Assembly (NCBI RefSeq): GCF_024055715.1
Contig: NZ_JAMXMV010000015.1
Coordinates: 124,001-188,000, forward strand
Source of the DNA: Actinoallomurus soli
GTDB taxonomy: Bacteria > Actinomycetota > Actinomycetes > Streptosporangiales > Streptosporangiaceae
DNA length: 64,000 bases
Direction: 5' to 3'
Part shown: piece after piece, positions 8,226 through 17,378 of the stretch
Layout of the letters: each line of letters begins with the position of its first letter
How positions within the stretch are numbered: position 1 is the first letter of the stretch
Made by a program: the position numbers and the translations under genes
The notes under the pieces: generated by a model
Told to the model about the DNA's origin: nothing
The model's input: only the letters and a program-made list of their open reading frames with translations
Databases searched by the model: none

Positions 8226-9662
8226 ATGGACATCGCGCAGCAGCCTCTGCCCGCCTACTACCGCCTGAAGCGGCGCCTTCTCGCCGACATCGAGAGCGGT
8301 CACTACGGCGCGGACGGCAGGCTGCCCACCGAGCACGCCCTGTGCGCGGAGTACGGCCTGAGCCGTACGCCGGTGGCGCGGGCGCTGTCGGAGCTGGCGG
8401 CCGAGGGGGTCGTCGTGCGGCACCGGCGCCGTGGCACGTTCGTGAACCCGGAGTGGATGCGCGCGCTGCGCGCGGCTCCGGAGGTGTCGGTGATGACCTG
8501 CGACCAGGCGTGGGAGGACCAGCTGAGGGAGGCGGCCGGCAACGACCTGCGGCTGTCGATCACGTCGGCGCCGCTGAGCGAGCTGCGAGCGATGTTCCGC
8601 CGGGCGATCGCCGAGGGACGGGGCCCGGACCTGGCGCTGGTCGACTCCGTCTGGGTGGCGGAGTTCGCCGAGTCCCACATGCTCACGCCGATCGGCGAGC
8701 TCGACCCCGAGTGGGTCGCCGAGCACGACGCCGACTTCCTGCCGCCGTTCGCCGACGCGTACCGCCTGGCCGGCGACGGCATCGTGGCCGTCCAGGCCCA
8801 GGCGGACGTCACCGGCCTGTGGTACCGCCGGGAGGCCCTGGACGCCGTGGGCGCCTCCCCGCCCGGCACCTGGCGTGAGCTGCGCGCCCTGGGCCGTGCG
8901 CTCGCCGCCGGCCTCCCCCGCGACCGGTACGCCCTGGTGATGCCCGGCGGCCCGGCCGCGACGGAGACGGCGACGTACGCGCTGGTCGGCCTGCTCGCCG
9001 CGAACGGCGCGACGATCTTCACCGCCGACGCGGTGACGCTCGACTCCCCCGCCGCCGTGGAGACGCTGCGGTTCCTGCGCCGGCTCGTCGACGACGGGGT
9101 CCTGCCGGCCGAGGTGGTGACCTACGACCGGCACCGGGCGGCCCGGCTGCTGGCGGCCGGGCGCGCGGACCTGTTCGTCGGCGCGAGCTACCACGCCGAG
9201 CTGATCGCCGCCGAGACCGGCACCGCGCTGCCCGAGGTGGGCGAGCGGTTCGGGTTCGTTCCGCTGCCCGCGGGCCCGCACGGGCCGCCGGCGATCCTGT
9301 GCGGCGGGATGGTCTACTGCATCCCGCGCCAGGCACGGAACCCTCGGCTGGCGATGCGGCTGCTGCGCGCGGCGACGGCTCCGAAGCGCCTGGCGGACCT
9401 GTGCGCGGAGACCGGCCAGCTCCCGCCGCGCCGCAGCGTGCTCGACGCCATGGCGCCGGTCTCGCCGTTCCACGCCCAGACGGCGGCGCTGCTGGAGCAC
9501 GCGGTCATGCGGCCGTCGGCGCCGGTGTACGCCCTGGTCTCCGCGCAGCTCCAGACGCTGCTCGAAGGCGTGCTGACCCGGCGGTGGAGCCCGGCGGCGG
9601 GCGTCGCCCTGGCCGCCGACCGGATCAGCGCGATCACGGGCCTCCCCGTCGTCCGCGCCTGA
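8226..9662 (+). CDS. GntR-type regulator fused to a solute-binding-protein sensor domain
   Basis: A 478-residue chimera. Residues about 8-76 are a GntR winged helix (LPTEHALCAEYGLSRTPVAR recognition region, then VVVRHRRRGTFV wing). Residues about 85-478 resemble an extracellular sugar-binding protein of the ABC type, including LWYRREALDAVGASPPGTW. There is no signal peptide or lipobox, so the binding domain should stay in the cytoplasm as a ligand sensor. The ATG at 8226 has GAGGA upstream; TTG 8172 or GTG 8181 would start inside the palindrome. A binding-protein-dependent sugar transporter follows 134 bases downstream. The DNA-binding and ligand-binding roles are inferred from the domains. 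Confidence 0.85.
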   Translation: MDIAQQPLPAYYRLKRRLLADIESGHYGADGRLPTEHALCAEYGLSRTPVARALSELAAEGVVVRHRRRGTFVNPEWMRALRAAPEVSVMTCDQAWEDQLREAAGNDLRLSITSAPLSELRAMFRRAIAEGRGPDLALVDSVWVAEFAESHMLTPIGELDPEWVAEHDADFLPPFADAYRLAGDGIVAVQAQADVTGLWYRREALDAVGASPPGTWRELRALGRALAAGLPRDRYALVMPGGPAATETATYALVGLLAANGATIFTADAVTLDSPAAVETLRFLRRLVDDGVLPAEVVTYDRHRAARLLAAGRADLFVGASYHAELIAAETGTALPEVGERFGFVPLPAGPHGPPAILCGGMVYCIPRQARNPRLAMRLLRAATAPKRLADLCAETGQLPPRRSVLDAMAPVSPFHAQTAALLEHAVMRPSAPVYALVSAQLQTLLEGVLTRRWSPAAGVALAADRISAITGLPVVRA

Positions 9663-9726
9663 CCGCCGATCCGCACGCGCCCGACCGGCCGACGTAACGC
9701 GTTCGTAACCCATTCGCCCGCCCCTC

Positions 9727-9755
9727 TTGACGTGGAACGCTCCAGCTTTCACATT
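9727..9755 (+). promoter_or_regulatory. Probable promoter of the mannoside transporter operon
   Basis: TTGACG at 9727-9732 and CACATT at 9750-9755 are separated by 17 bases. The -10 side runs into the palindrome at 9753-9776, so a bound regulator would block transcription initiation. Moderately convincing: the -35 is good, the -10 weak. Confidence 0.5.
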
Positions 9756-9776
9756 TGCCACAGCACAGTGGCAAAT
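9753..9776. promoter_or_regulatory. Palindromic operator before the transporter operon
   Basis: Inverted repeat with arms ATTTGCCAC and GTGGCAAAT around a 6-base spacer (AGCACA). It matches ATTTG-N14-CAAAT exactly as the element at 8170-8193 does. It overlaps the putative -10 region and ends 19 bases before the start of the binding-protein gene. I read it as the main GntR-SBP operator for the sugar operon. Confidence 0.78.
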
Positions 9777-9795
9777 CCCCCTGGAGGGAGCGCAC

Positions 9796-11142
9796 ATGCG
9801 GCGGAAGTCAGCCCTCGTGATGACGGCGGTCATGGTCGCGGCGACGGCGAGCGCCTGCGGCGGCGGATCCTCGGACAGCAAAACGATCAAGGTCGCGTAC
9901 CAGAAGTTCGGCAACTTCATCGGTGCCGACGAGCTGTTCAAGAAGATCAAGCCCGTCTTCGAACAGCAGAATCCCGGCCTCAAGCTCAAGCTCATCCCGA
10001 TCGAGGCGGATGAGAACTCCTACTACACGAAGCTCAACCTCATGCGGCGGTCTCCCAAGACCGCCCCGGACGTCGCCTACGAGGACACCTTCTTCGTGAA
10101 CTCCGACGCCGAGGCGCGCTTCCTCATGCCGCTCGACGACGATCTCAAGTCCTGGCCGGACTGGTCGCAGTTCGTCGACGCGGCCAAGGCCGCGGGCCGG
10201 GCGGCCGACGGCCACACGTACGGCGTTCCGATGGGCACCGACACCCGCGGCCTCTGGTTCAACAAGCAGATCTTCGCCAAGGCCGGGCTCCCGGCGAACT
10301 GGCAGCCGAAGACCTGGAACGACATCCTCGCCGCGGCCCGGCAGATCAAGGCAAGGGTCCCCGGCGTGATCCCGCTCAACGTCTACGCGGGCAAGGGCGT
10401 CGGCGAGGCGTCCTCCATGCAGGGCTTCGAGATGCTGCTGTACGGCACCGACGACAAGCTGTACGACGACCAGACCAAGAAGTGGGTCGTGCCGAGCAGG
10501 GGCATGGGCGCCGCCTTCGACTTCCTCAAGACGGTCTACTCCTCCGGGCTCGGACCCACGCAGCAGCAGGCCCTCGACCCGCACTGGAGCGACAACGTCG
10601 GCGGGCAGGAGCTGCCGAAGGGCAAGCTCGCCATCGCCCTCGACGGCTCGTGGCTGCCGCAGGCGTGGATCCCCGGCGGGGCGAACGCCTGGCCGCAGTG
10701 GTCCAGCGTCCTCGGCACCGCGGCCATGCCCACCCAGAACGGCCAGGCTCCCGGCAAGGTGTCGCTGTCCGGCGGCTGGCTGCTGTCGGTCGGCGCCCGC
10801 ACCAAGAACCCGTCGGCCGCCTGGAAGCTCGTGCAGCTCGCCCTGAACAAGGAGAACTCCCTGTTCTTCTACATCAAGGCGACGCAGGTGTCGGTGCGCA
10901 ACGACGTCGCCGCGGACCCGAAGTACCTGGAGGGCAACCCGACCCAGAAGTTCTGGACCGACCTGGTGTCCGTCACGCAGTACCGGCCCGCGTACAGCGT
11001 CTACCCGCAGATCTCCAACCAACTGCAGGCCGCGACCGAGGCCGTCGTTACCAACCAGGCCTCCCCCCGGTCCGCGATGAACGACTTCGCCGGTCAGGTC
11101 AAGCAGATCGCCGGGCCGGACAAGGTGGAGGCGAAGTCCTGA
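9796..11142 (+). CDS. ABC sugar transporter solute-binding lipoprotein
   Basis: A 448-residue extracellular binding protein of the carbohydrate (type I) class. The N-terminus is a lipoprotein signal with charged MRRK, a hydrophobic stretch and lipobox TASAC, so Cys21 is the lipidated residue. Features of the fold include LWFNKQIFAKAGL and GSWLPQAWIPGGA. The ATG at 9796 follows GGAGGGAG; an upstream in-frame start lacks a ribosome binding site. It is the first gene of an operon with two permeases and a GH38 mannosidase. No ATPase gene is present, so a shared MsiK-like ATPase encoded elsewhere is expected. A mannose-containing oligosaccharide ligand is inferred. Confidence 0.9.
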   Translation: MRRKSALVMTAVMVAATASACGGGSSDSKTIKVAYQKFGNFIGADELFKKIKPVFEQQNPGLKLKLIPIEADENSYYTKLNLMRRSPKTAPDVAYEDTFFVNSDAEARFLMPLDDDLKSWPDWSQFVDAAKAAGRAADGHTYGVPMGTDTRGLWFNKQIFAKAGLPANWQPKTWNDILAAARQIKARVPGVIPLNVYAGKGVGEASSMQGFEMLLYGTDDKLYDDQTKKWVVPSRGMGAAFDFLKTVYSSGLGPTQQQALDPHWSDNVGGQELPKGKLAIALDGSWLPQAWIPGGANAWPQWSSVLGTAAMPTQNGQAPGKVSLSGGWLLSVGARTKNPSAAWKLVQLALNKENSLFFYIKATQVSVRNDVAADPKYLEGNPTQKFWTDLVSVTQYRPAYSVYPQISNQLQAATEAVVTNQASPRSAMNDFAGQVKQIAGPDKVEAKS

Positions 11143-11179
11143 TGCGCCGCACGCGCTCCCGCACCGAGGGGACGCCCTG

Positions 11180-12100
11180 ATGGTCGCCGTGGACCTGCCC
11201 GAGCGCACCGCCACCCGCCGCCCGCCCGCCCGGCGCGGGCGGCGGGCCGCCGGACGGGCGCTGCCGCTGGTGCCCGCCTTCGGCCTGCTCGCGCTGTTCT
11301 TCGTCGGGCCGATCCTGTGGTGCGTCTACGCGTCGTTCACCGACATCGCGCTGACCGGCGCGGGCGCCAGCACGCCCCACCTGGTGGGCCTGCGCAACTA
11401 CCGGCAGATGTTCTCCGACCCGACGTTCACCAAGTCCCTGTGGCTGACCGTCGTCTTCCTCATCGGATCCGCGATCATCGGGCAGAACATCGGCGGTCTC
11501 ATCCTGGCGCTGCTGATGAACGGCCGGCGCCGGATCGTCCGCACGGTGGTGGGCATCATCGTCGTCGGCGCCTGGGTGCTGCCGGAGCTGGTCGCCGGGT
11601 TCATGTGGTACGCGTTCCTGTCCGACACCGGCACCCTGAACGCGATCCTGCACGCCGTCGGCCTGCACGGGAAGAGCTGGCTGTACTCGATGCCGCTGGC
11701 CTCGGTGACCATCGCCAACATCTGGCGGGGCACGGCGTTCTCCATGCTCGTCTACTCGGCGGCGCTGTCGAACGTGCCCGATGAGCTGCTGGAGGCCGCC
11801 GCGGTGGACGGCGCGTCGGCATTCGCGCGGCTGCGGCACATCACGCTGCCGCTGATGCGGCGGGCGATGCTGACGAACCTCATGACGATCACCCTGCAGA
11901 CGCTGGGGGTCTTCACCCTCATCTTCGTGATGACGGGCGGCGGCCCGGGGACCAAGAGCCAGACGCTGCCGATCTACATGTACCAGGAGGCGTTCAAGTT
12001 CTACCACCTCGGCTACGGCGCCGCGCTGGCGATCGTCCTGCTCGCCGTCGGCGGGCTCTTCTCGATCGTGTACCTGCGGGGCATGCGCAAGGAGGTGTGA
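11180..12100 (+). CDS. ABC sugar transporter permease, MalF type
   Basis: A 306-residue inner-membrane permease with six predicted helices. The cytoplasmic EAA loop that contacts the ATPase is EAAAVDGASAFARLRHITLP at about residue 215. A basic N-terminal tail of about 30 residues precedes the first helix. It starts 38 bases after the binding-protein gene and its end overlaps the following gene region. Confidence 0.9.
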   Translation: MVAVDLPERTATRRPPARRGRRAAGRALPLVPAFGLLALFFVGPILWCVYASFTDIALTGAGASTPHLVGLRNYRQMFSDPTFTKSLWLTVVFLIGSAIIGQNIGGLILALLMNGRRRIVRTVVGIIVVGAWVLPELVAGFMWYAFLSDTGTLNAILHAVGLHGKSWLYSMPLASVTIANIWRGTAFSMLVYSAALSNVPDELLEAAAVDGASAFARLRHITLPLMRRAMLTNLMTITLQTLGVFTLIFVMTGGGPGTKSQTLPIYMYQEAFKFYHLGYGAALAIVLLAVGGLFSIVYLRGMRKEV

Positions 12101-12102
12101 CG

Positions 12103-12948
12103 ATGCCGGTTCCGTCTCCGACGGCTCCCCGACGACGCGCCGTCGCGGCGGTCGCGTACCTGATGCTCGCGCTGGTGGGGCTGGCCTTCCTGCTGCCCTT
12201 CGGGTGGCTGTTCCTCGCCTCGATCTCCGAACAGCCGACTCTGAGCACGTCCATCCCCGACCGGCTGACGCTGCGGAACTTCACCGACGTGCTCACCGGC
12301 GACAACCTGCACGCGCTGGCCAACAGCCTGGTGCTGTCGATGGGCGCCGCGCTACTCACCCTGCTCCTGGCCGCCCCGGCGGCCTATCCGCTGTCGCGGT
12401 ACAGCCAGCGGTTCGGGCGTCCGATCCTGTTGGGGCTGATCTTCGCGACGTGCCTCCCGGTCACGGCGATCATGGTTCCGGTGTACGGCCTGTTCGTCCA
12501 GTTGGACCTGCTCGACTCGATTCCGGCCACCACACTGTTCCTGACCGCCACGGGGCTGCCGATGGCGATCTGGATGATGAAGAACTTCATGGACGACGTG
12601 CCGATCTCCCTGGAGGAGGCGGCGTGGGTGGACGGCGCCTCCGGCCTACGGGCCCTGCTGCGGATCGTGCTGCCCCTCATGGTGCCGGGCACGACCGTGG
12701 TGTTCACCTTCACCTTCGCGCTCACCTGGGGCAACTTCTTCGTCCCGTTCATCCTGCTCATCGATCCCGCGAAACAACCGGCCGCCGTGGCCATCTACCA
12801 GTACTTCGGAACCCAGGGCGGGTACGCCTCCTACGGGCTGCTGGCCGCCTTCTCGATCCTGTACTCGCTGCCCGTCGTCCTGCTCTACGCCGTCGCCCAG
12901 CGCACGCTGGGCAACGCGTTCGCGATGCAGGGCGCCGTCAAGGGCTGA
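12103..12948 (+). CDS. ABC sugar transporter permease, MalG type
   Basis: A 281-residue permease with the EAA loop EEAAWVDGASGLRALLRIVL at about residues 175-194, paired with the MalF-type subunit. The ATG at 12103 is chosen because AAGGAGG lies seven bases upstream; a GTG at 12097 would sit too close to that site. It is followed 17 bases later by the mannosidase gene with its own GGAGG. Confidence 0.9.
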   Translation: MPVPSPTAPRRRAVAAVAYLMLALVGLAFLLPFGWLFLASISEQPTLSTSIPDRLTLRNFTDVLTGDNLHALANSLVLSMGAALLTLLLAAPAAYPLSRYSQRFGRPILLGLIFATCLPVTAIMVPVYGLFVQLDLLDSIPATTLFLTATGLPMAIWMMKNFMDDVPISLEEAAWVDGASGLRALLRIVLPLMVPGTTVVFTFTFALTWGNFFVPFILLIDPAKQPAAVAIYQYFGTQGGYASYGLLAAFSILYSLPVVLLYAVAQRTLGNAFAMQGAVKG

Positions 12949-12965
12949 GCCGGAGGAAAGCCTTC

Positions 12966-15900
12966 ATGCGCATCGCCGCCATCGAGCCGACCGACCTGTT
13001 CGCCGGTTCGACGTCGCATCCCCGTCAGATCGTCCGCGTGACGCTGACCGGGGCCGACTCCCCCCTGACCGAGATCCGGGTCTCGCTCACCGGCCCGGCC
13101 GTGAGCACCCCCGAGCCCACCGTCGTCACCCGCCTGGACCCCGGCGAGACTTTGGTCGCCGAGGTCGGCGTACGCCTCGCCGAGCCCGTCACCGAGGGCG
13201 CCGTCCGCCGCGTCACCGCCGTCGCCGAGACCTCGGGCCAGGACCGCGCGACCCTCGACGGCGAGATCGTCGCCGCCGTCACCGGCTGGACCATGTGGAT
13301 GGTCTCCCACTTCCACTACGACCCGGTCTGGTGGAACACCCAGGCCGGGTTCACCGAGACCTGGTACGACCTGCCCGCCGCCGAGGAACGCCGGCCGACG
13401 TTCGTCAGGACCGCGCTGGACCTGGTCCGTGCCCATCTGGACGCGGCCCGGCGTGACGAGGACTACAAGTTCGTCCTGGCCGAGGTCGACTACCTCAAGC
13501 CGTACTGGGACGTGTACCCAGAGGACCGCGCGGACCTGCGGAGGTTCCTGGCCGAGGACCGGATCGAGATCGTCGGCGGCAACTACAACGAGCCGAACAC
13601 CAACCTCACCCACCCCGAGTCCACGATCCGCAACGCCGTGTACGGCATCGGCCACCAGCGCGACGTCGTCGGCGGCGACCCGCGCTCGGCGTGGATGCTC
13701 GACGTGTTCGGGCACGACCCCGCCTATCCGGGGCTGATGGCCGACGCCGGGCTCACCTCCTCCGCCTGGGCGCGCGGCCCGTTCCACATGTGGGGCCCGA
13801 ACCGCCACGTCGGCGACAACGAGCGCATGCAGTTCCCGGCCGAGTTCGAGTGGATCTCCCCGAGCGGCCGGGGCCTGCTGACCGCGTACATGGCCAACCA
13901 CTACAGCGCCGGCTGGGTCATGGAGGAGCAGGCCCGCACGCTGGAGGAGGCCACGGACCTGGCGTACACGCAGTTCGGCGAGCTGCGCCCGGTCGCGGCC
14001 ACCCGCAACGTCCTGCTGCCGGTCGGCGGCGACCACGTGATCCCGTCCCGGTGGAGCACCGAGGTCCACCGGGACTGGAACAAGCGCTACGTCTGGCCGC
14101 GCTTCGTCGTCGGGCTGCCCAAGGAGTTCTTCGCCGCCGTCCGTGCAGAGTTGGGCGAACGCCGCGCCGTGCCGGTGCCGCAGACCCGCGACATGAACCC
14201 GGTCTACACCGGCAAGGACGTCTCCTACATCGACACCAAGCAGGCGCAGCGGGCCGCCGAGGTCGCGGTCCTCGACGCCGAACGCCTCGCCACGCTCGCC
14301 GCGCTCACCGGCGCGGCGTACCCGGCCGAGGCCGTGGACAAGGCGTGGCGGCTGCTCGCGTACGGCGCCCACCACGACGCGATCACCGGCAGCGAGTCCG
14401 ACCAGGTGTACGTCGACCTGCTCGGCGGCTGGCGCGAGGCGTACGAGCTGGGCGACACCGTCCGCGCCGCCGCCCTCGACCACCTCGCCGCGCGGGCCGA
14501 CACGACCGGTCCGGGCCGCCCGGTGATCGTGGCGAACACCCTGTCCTGGGCCCGCGACGGCATCACCACCGTGCGGCTGACCTTCGACGAGCCGCGCCCC
14601 GGGCTGCGCCTCGTCGACGACGCGGGCGAGCCGGTCCCCTGCCTCGCCGAGGGTGTACGGACCGCGGAGGGCGGCGGCGTCGAGGAGGTCACGCTGACCT
14701 TCCTCGCCCGCGCGGTGCCCTCGCTCGGCTACCGGATCTACCACGTCGTCGACGCCGGCGACCTGCCCGCGGGCTGGACGCCGTCCACCGGAGCCGAGGC
14801 GCGGAACGCCGCGTTCGCGGTGACCGCCGACCCGGAACGCGGCGGCGCCCTGACCTCGATCCGCGATCTGCGGACGGGCGACGAGCTGATCCGGCCGGGC
14901 GGGCTGGGCGGCGAGCTCTACCTCCAGGAGGAGCATCCGACCCACCCGACCTGGGGCGAGGGCCCCTGGCACCTGCTGCCGGCGGGTCCCGGCCACGGCA
15001 CCGGCGCGCGCTCGGCGTCCGTACGGGTCGAGGAGTGCCCGATCGGCCGCCGGATCGTCACCGAGACGACCCTGGACGGGCTGACGATCACCGGTGAGGT
15101 CCTGCTGTGGGACGGCGTCGACCGGGTCGACTTCCGCACCCACGTCGGCGGCTCGATCGGGCGGGACCACCTGCTGCGCGTGGGCTTCGACCTGGACGTC
15201 CCCGGCGGCCGCCCCGTCGCCGAGGTGGGCTTCGCCGCGATCGGCCGGCCGTTCGGCTTCCCGGACGCCGACACCGCCGAGAGCCTGTGGACGCTGGACA
15301 ACCCGGCGCACACCTGGACCGCGCTCAGCGCGACCGTGCGGATCGCGCTGACCGGCGACGACGGCTCCCGGGAGGAGCACGCGGTCGGCGTCGCCGAGGT
15401 GATCGGCACCGACGAGGGCGCGCCCGCGCGTACGGTCCTGGCCGCGCTGGCCGCGCAGGGCGTGACCGCGACGTTCGGCCGCCCGGACGGCCCACGCTAC
15501 GGCGCGCTCGACGTCGACTCGAACCTCCCCGATACCCGCGTCGTCCTCGGCGGCCCGGACGAGAACGCCTTCGCCGCCGAGGTCCTGTCCGCCGCGGACC
15601 CGGCGTACGCGGCGGCGCTGGCCGAGCACGGCCGGGTGTTCGTGCCCGCCGCCCGCCCCCTCGCCGAGGTGTGGGTCCCGGACACCGACGTGCGCGGCGC
15701 ACGCGACCTGCCCGTGCTGATCGTCGCCGGCGACGTCGCGGACCTGTGCGCCGACCTCGCCGACGCGACCATCGACGTACGGCGCCCGGCCGGAACGGCC
15801 GGGAGCGACGCGCCGTACGCGGGCCGGTCGGTCGCGCTGTTGAACGCCGGCCTGCCCGGCACGGTCACCACGCCGGACGGCCGGGTGTACCTCAACCTGA

Positions 15901-17321
15901 TGCGCGCCTGCAGCACCTGGCCGAGCGGCGTGTGGATCGACGGCCCGCTGCGCACGGCGCCCGACGGGTCGAGCCTGTCGTGGCAGCACTGGAACCACAC
16001 CTTCGGCTACTCCCTGACGGCCGGAGCGGGCGACTGGCGCGCCGCCGGGTTCGTCCGGGCCGGCCAGGAGTACAACCACGCCGTCCTGGCCCGGCCCGCC
16101 ACCGCCCATCCCGGCGAACCCGCCCCCCGCGGCGGCCTGGTGACGGTCGAGCCGGACAACGTCCTGCTGTCCGCGCTCAAGCCGGCCGGCAACCCCCTCG
16201 CCGCCGCCCGCCCGGACCAGGCCGACCCCGCCGACGGCGTCACGGTCCGCGTCTACGAGTCGGCCGGCCGCCCGGCCACGGCCCGGATCGGTCTCTTCAC
16301 CGGCATCACGGACGCCCACCGCACCGACCTGCTGGAATCCGACGACGAGTCGGCGCCGGTGGCCGGAACCGCCCGCGTGGACGGGGCGGCAGGGGTGGGC
16401 GGCGCGGCGCCGGTGAACGCGACGGCCTCCGTGGACGGCGCGGCGCCCGTAGGCGAGGCGGCGCCTGCGGACCGGGTGGCGCCCGTAGGCGAGGCGGCGC
16501 CTGTGGACGGGGCGGCCGAGATCCCGCTGGGCGCCGCCGACGTCGCCACGGTCCGCCTGCGCCCGGCGTCCGGCGCCTCCGGGCCTGCGCCGCTGGGCCC
16601 GGAGGCCGAACCGGTCCAGCCGGTGTTCGGCCGCTACTGGCTGCACAACAAGGGCCCCGCCCCCCTGGGCAGCCTCCCCACGGCCGTGCACCTGTCCCCC
16701 CAGCGGATCGCCCTCACGGGTCCCGAGCTCATCCGCCTCACCGTGGCCGCCTCGGGCCGGGAGGCGACGGGGCGCGTCGAGCTGGACGTGCCGGAGGGGC
16801 TCACCGTCACCGGCCCGGCGCCGGACTACCGGCTCGCACCCGGCGAGTTCGCCGAATACGAGCTGACCGTCGACGCGCCGGGAGCCGCCGCGGGCACCTA
16901 CTTCGTAGCCGCCCGCATCCGCGACGACCTGGGCCAGATCATCGAGGACGTCGTCACGGTCCAGGTGGGGGCCGCTCCGGCCGGGGACCCGCTGCACGTC
17001 GAGCTCGCCCCGCCCCCGCCCCGTCTCCGGCCGGGGGACGACGGTGAGATCACCGTGCGGCTGCGCAGCTCCGCCGCCGCTCCGATCCGCGGCGAGGCCC
17101 AGCTGATCAGCCCGTACGGCACGTGGGGCCCGGCGTCCGACGTCCTGATCACTCCGTGGACGGCGGGCTTCGAGGTCGCGCCGGGCGCCGAGACGGTGGT
17201 CCCCTTCCGCCTCCACGCGCCCCGGACGGCGAGACCGGGGGCCTGGTGGGCGTTGGTCCGCGTGACGTACTTCGGCCGCCTCACGTACACGGAAACGGTC
17301 GCGGTCGAGGTCACCCACTGA
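12966..17321 (+). CDS. GH38 alpha-mannosidase, very large, cytoplasmic
   Basis: A 1451-residue glycosidase, well above the usual 800-1050 residues of GH38. An Ig-like N-terminal domain (about residues 1-95) precedes the catalytic domain. Zinc-site and catalytic motifs are visible: SHFHYDPVWW near residue 115, the nucleophile region MLDVFGHDPAYPG near 245, and HHDAITGS near 470. WNHTFGYSL near residue 1008 is a C-terminal family motif. An Ala/Pro/Val-rich linker at about 1135-1185 leads to two beta-sandwich, NEW3-like modules. There is no signal peptide, so it should hydrolyse imported mannosides in the cytoplasm. The ATG at 12966 has GGAGG upstream. Confidence 0.9.
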   Translation: MRIAAIEPTDLFAGSTSHPRQIVRVTLTGADSPLTEIRVSLTGPAVSTPEPTVVTRLDPGETLVAEVGVRLAEPVTEGAVRRVTAVAETSGQDRATLDGEIVAAVTGWTMWMVSHFHYDPVWWNTQAGFTETWYDLPAAEERRPTFVRTALDLVRAHLDAARRDEDYKFVLAEVDYLKPYWDVYPEDRADLRRFLAEDRIEIVGGNYNEPNTNLTHPESTIRNAVYGIGHQRDVVGGDPRSAWMLDVFGHDPAYPGLMADAGLTSSAWARGPFHMWGPNRHVGDNERMQFPAEFEWISPSGRGLLTAYMANHYSAGWVMEEQARTLEEATDLAYTQFGELRPVAATRNVLLPVGGDHVIPSRWSTEVHRDWNKRYVWPRFVVGLPKEFFAAVRAELGERRAVPVPQTRDMNPVYTGKDVSYIDTKQAQRAAEVAVLDAERLATLAALTGAAYPAEAVDKAWRLLAYGAHHDAITGSESDQVYVDLLGGWREAYELGDTVRAAALDHLAARADTTGPGRPVIVANTLSWARDGITTVRLTFDEPRPGLRLVDDAGEPVPCLAEGVRTAEGGGVEEVTLTFLARAVPSLGYRIYHVVDAGDLPAGWTPSTGAEARNAAFAVTADPERGGALTSIRDLRTGDELIRPGGLGGELYLQEEHPTHPTWGEGPWHLLPAGPGHGTGARSASVRVEECPIGRRIVTETTLDGLTITGEVLLWDGVDRVDFRTHVGGSIGRDHLLRVGFDLDVPGGRPVAEVGFAAIGRPFGFPDADTAESLWTLDNPAHTWTALSATVRIALTGDDGSREEHAVGVAEVIGTDEGAPARTVLAALAAQGVTATFGRPDGPRYGALDVDSNLPDTRVVLGGPDENAFAAEVLSAADPAYAAALAEHGRVFVPAARPLAEVWVPDTDVRGARDLPVLIVAGDVADLCADLADATIDVRRPAGTAGSDAPYAGRSVALLNAGLPGTVTTPDGRVYLNLMRACSTWPSGVWIDGPLRTAPDGSSLSWQHWNHTFGYSLTAGAGDWRAAGFVRAGQEYNHAVLARPATAHPGEPAPRGGLVTVEPDNVLLSALKPAGNPLAAARPDQADPADGVTVRVYESAGRPATARIGLFTGITDAHRTDLLESDDESAPVAGTARVDGAAGVGGAAPVNATASVDGAAPVGEAAPADRVAPVGEAAPVDGAAEIPLGAADVATVRLRPASGASGPAPLGPEAEPVQPVFGRYWLHNKGPAPLGSLPTAVHLSPQRIALTGPELIRLTVAASGREATGRVELDVPEGLTVTGPAPDYRLAPGEFAEYELTVDAPGAAAGTYFVAARIRDDLGQIIEDVVTVQVGAAPAGDPLHVELAPPPPRLRPGDDGEITVRLRSSAAAPIRGEAQLISPYGTWGPASDVLITPWTAGFEVAPGAETVVPFRLHAPRTARPGAWWALVRVTYFGRLTYTETVAVEVTH
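16442..16503 (+). repeat. In-frame direct repeat in mannosidase linker
   Basis: A 26-base segment is repeated perfectly at 16442-16467 and 16478-16503 (period 36). It encodes the duplicated peptide APVGEAAP within a longer Ala/Pro/Val/Gly run. The repeat keeps the frame and probably expands a flexible linker by slippage. Confidence 0.75.
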
Positions 17322-17325
17322 TTTA

Positions 17326-17367
17326 CGCCGAGGGTTCTCGCGGTCCCGACCACGAGAACCCTCGGCG
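17326..17367. terminator. Strong bidirectional terminator after the mannosidase gene
   Basis: A 15-base-pair perfect stem, arms beginning CGCCGAGGGTTCTCG, with a 12-base loop. It lies five bases after the mannosidase stop and ends 12 bases before the convergent phosphoribosyltransferase stop, so it can serve both transcripts. There is no U tract, as is usual in high-GC actinobacteria. Confidence 0.85.
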
Positions 17368-17378
17368 CTCACGGTCGC

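Noticed and set aside
11143-11179. Tiny open frame between the binding-protein and first permease genes
   Set aside because: Twelve codons with no ribosome binding site of its own; treated as spacer.
16370-16520. Alanine/proline/valine-rich repeat tract as a separate mobile or structural element
   Set aside because: It is in frame within the mannosidase gene and explained by linker expansion.
12885-17372. Very long open frame on the minus strand opposite the mannosidase gene
   Set aside because: It is a GC-driven shadow: the + strand frame has clear GH38 motifs, and the antisense product is Gly/Arg/Asp-rich with no domain or ribosome binding site.
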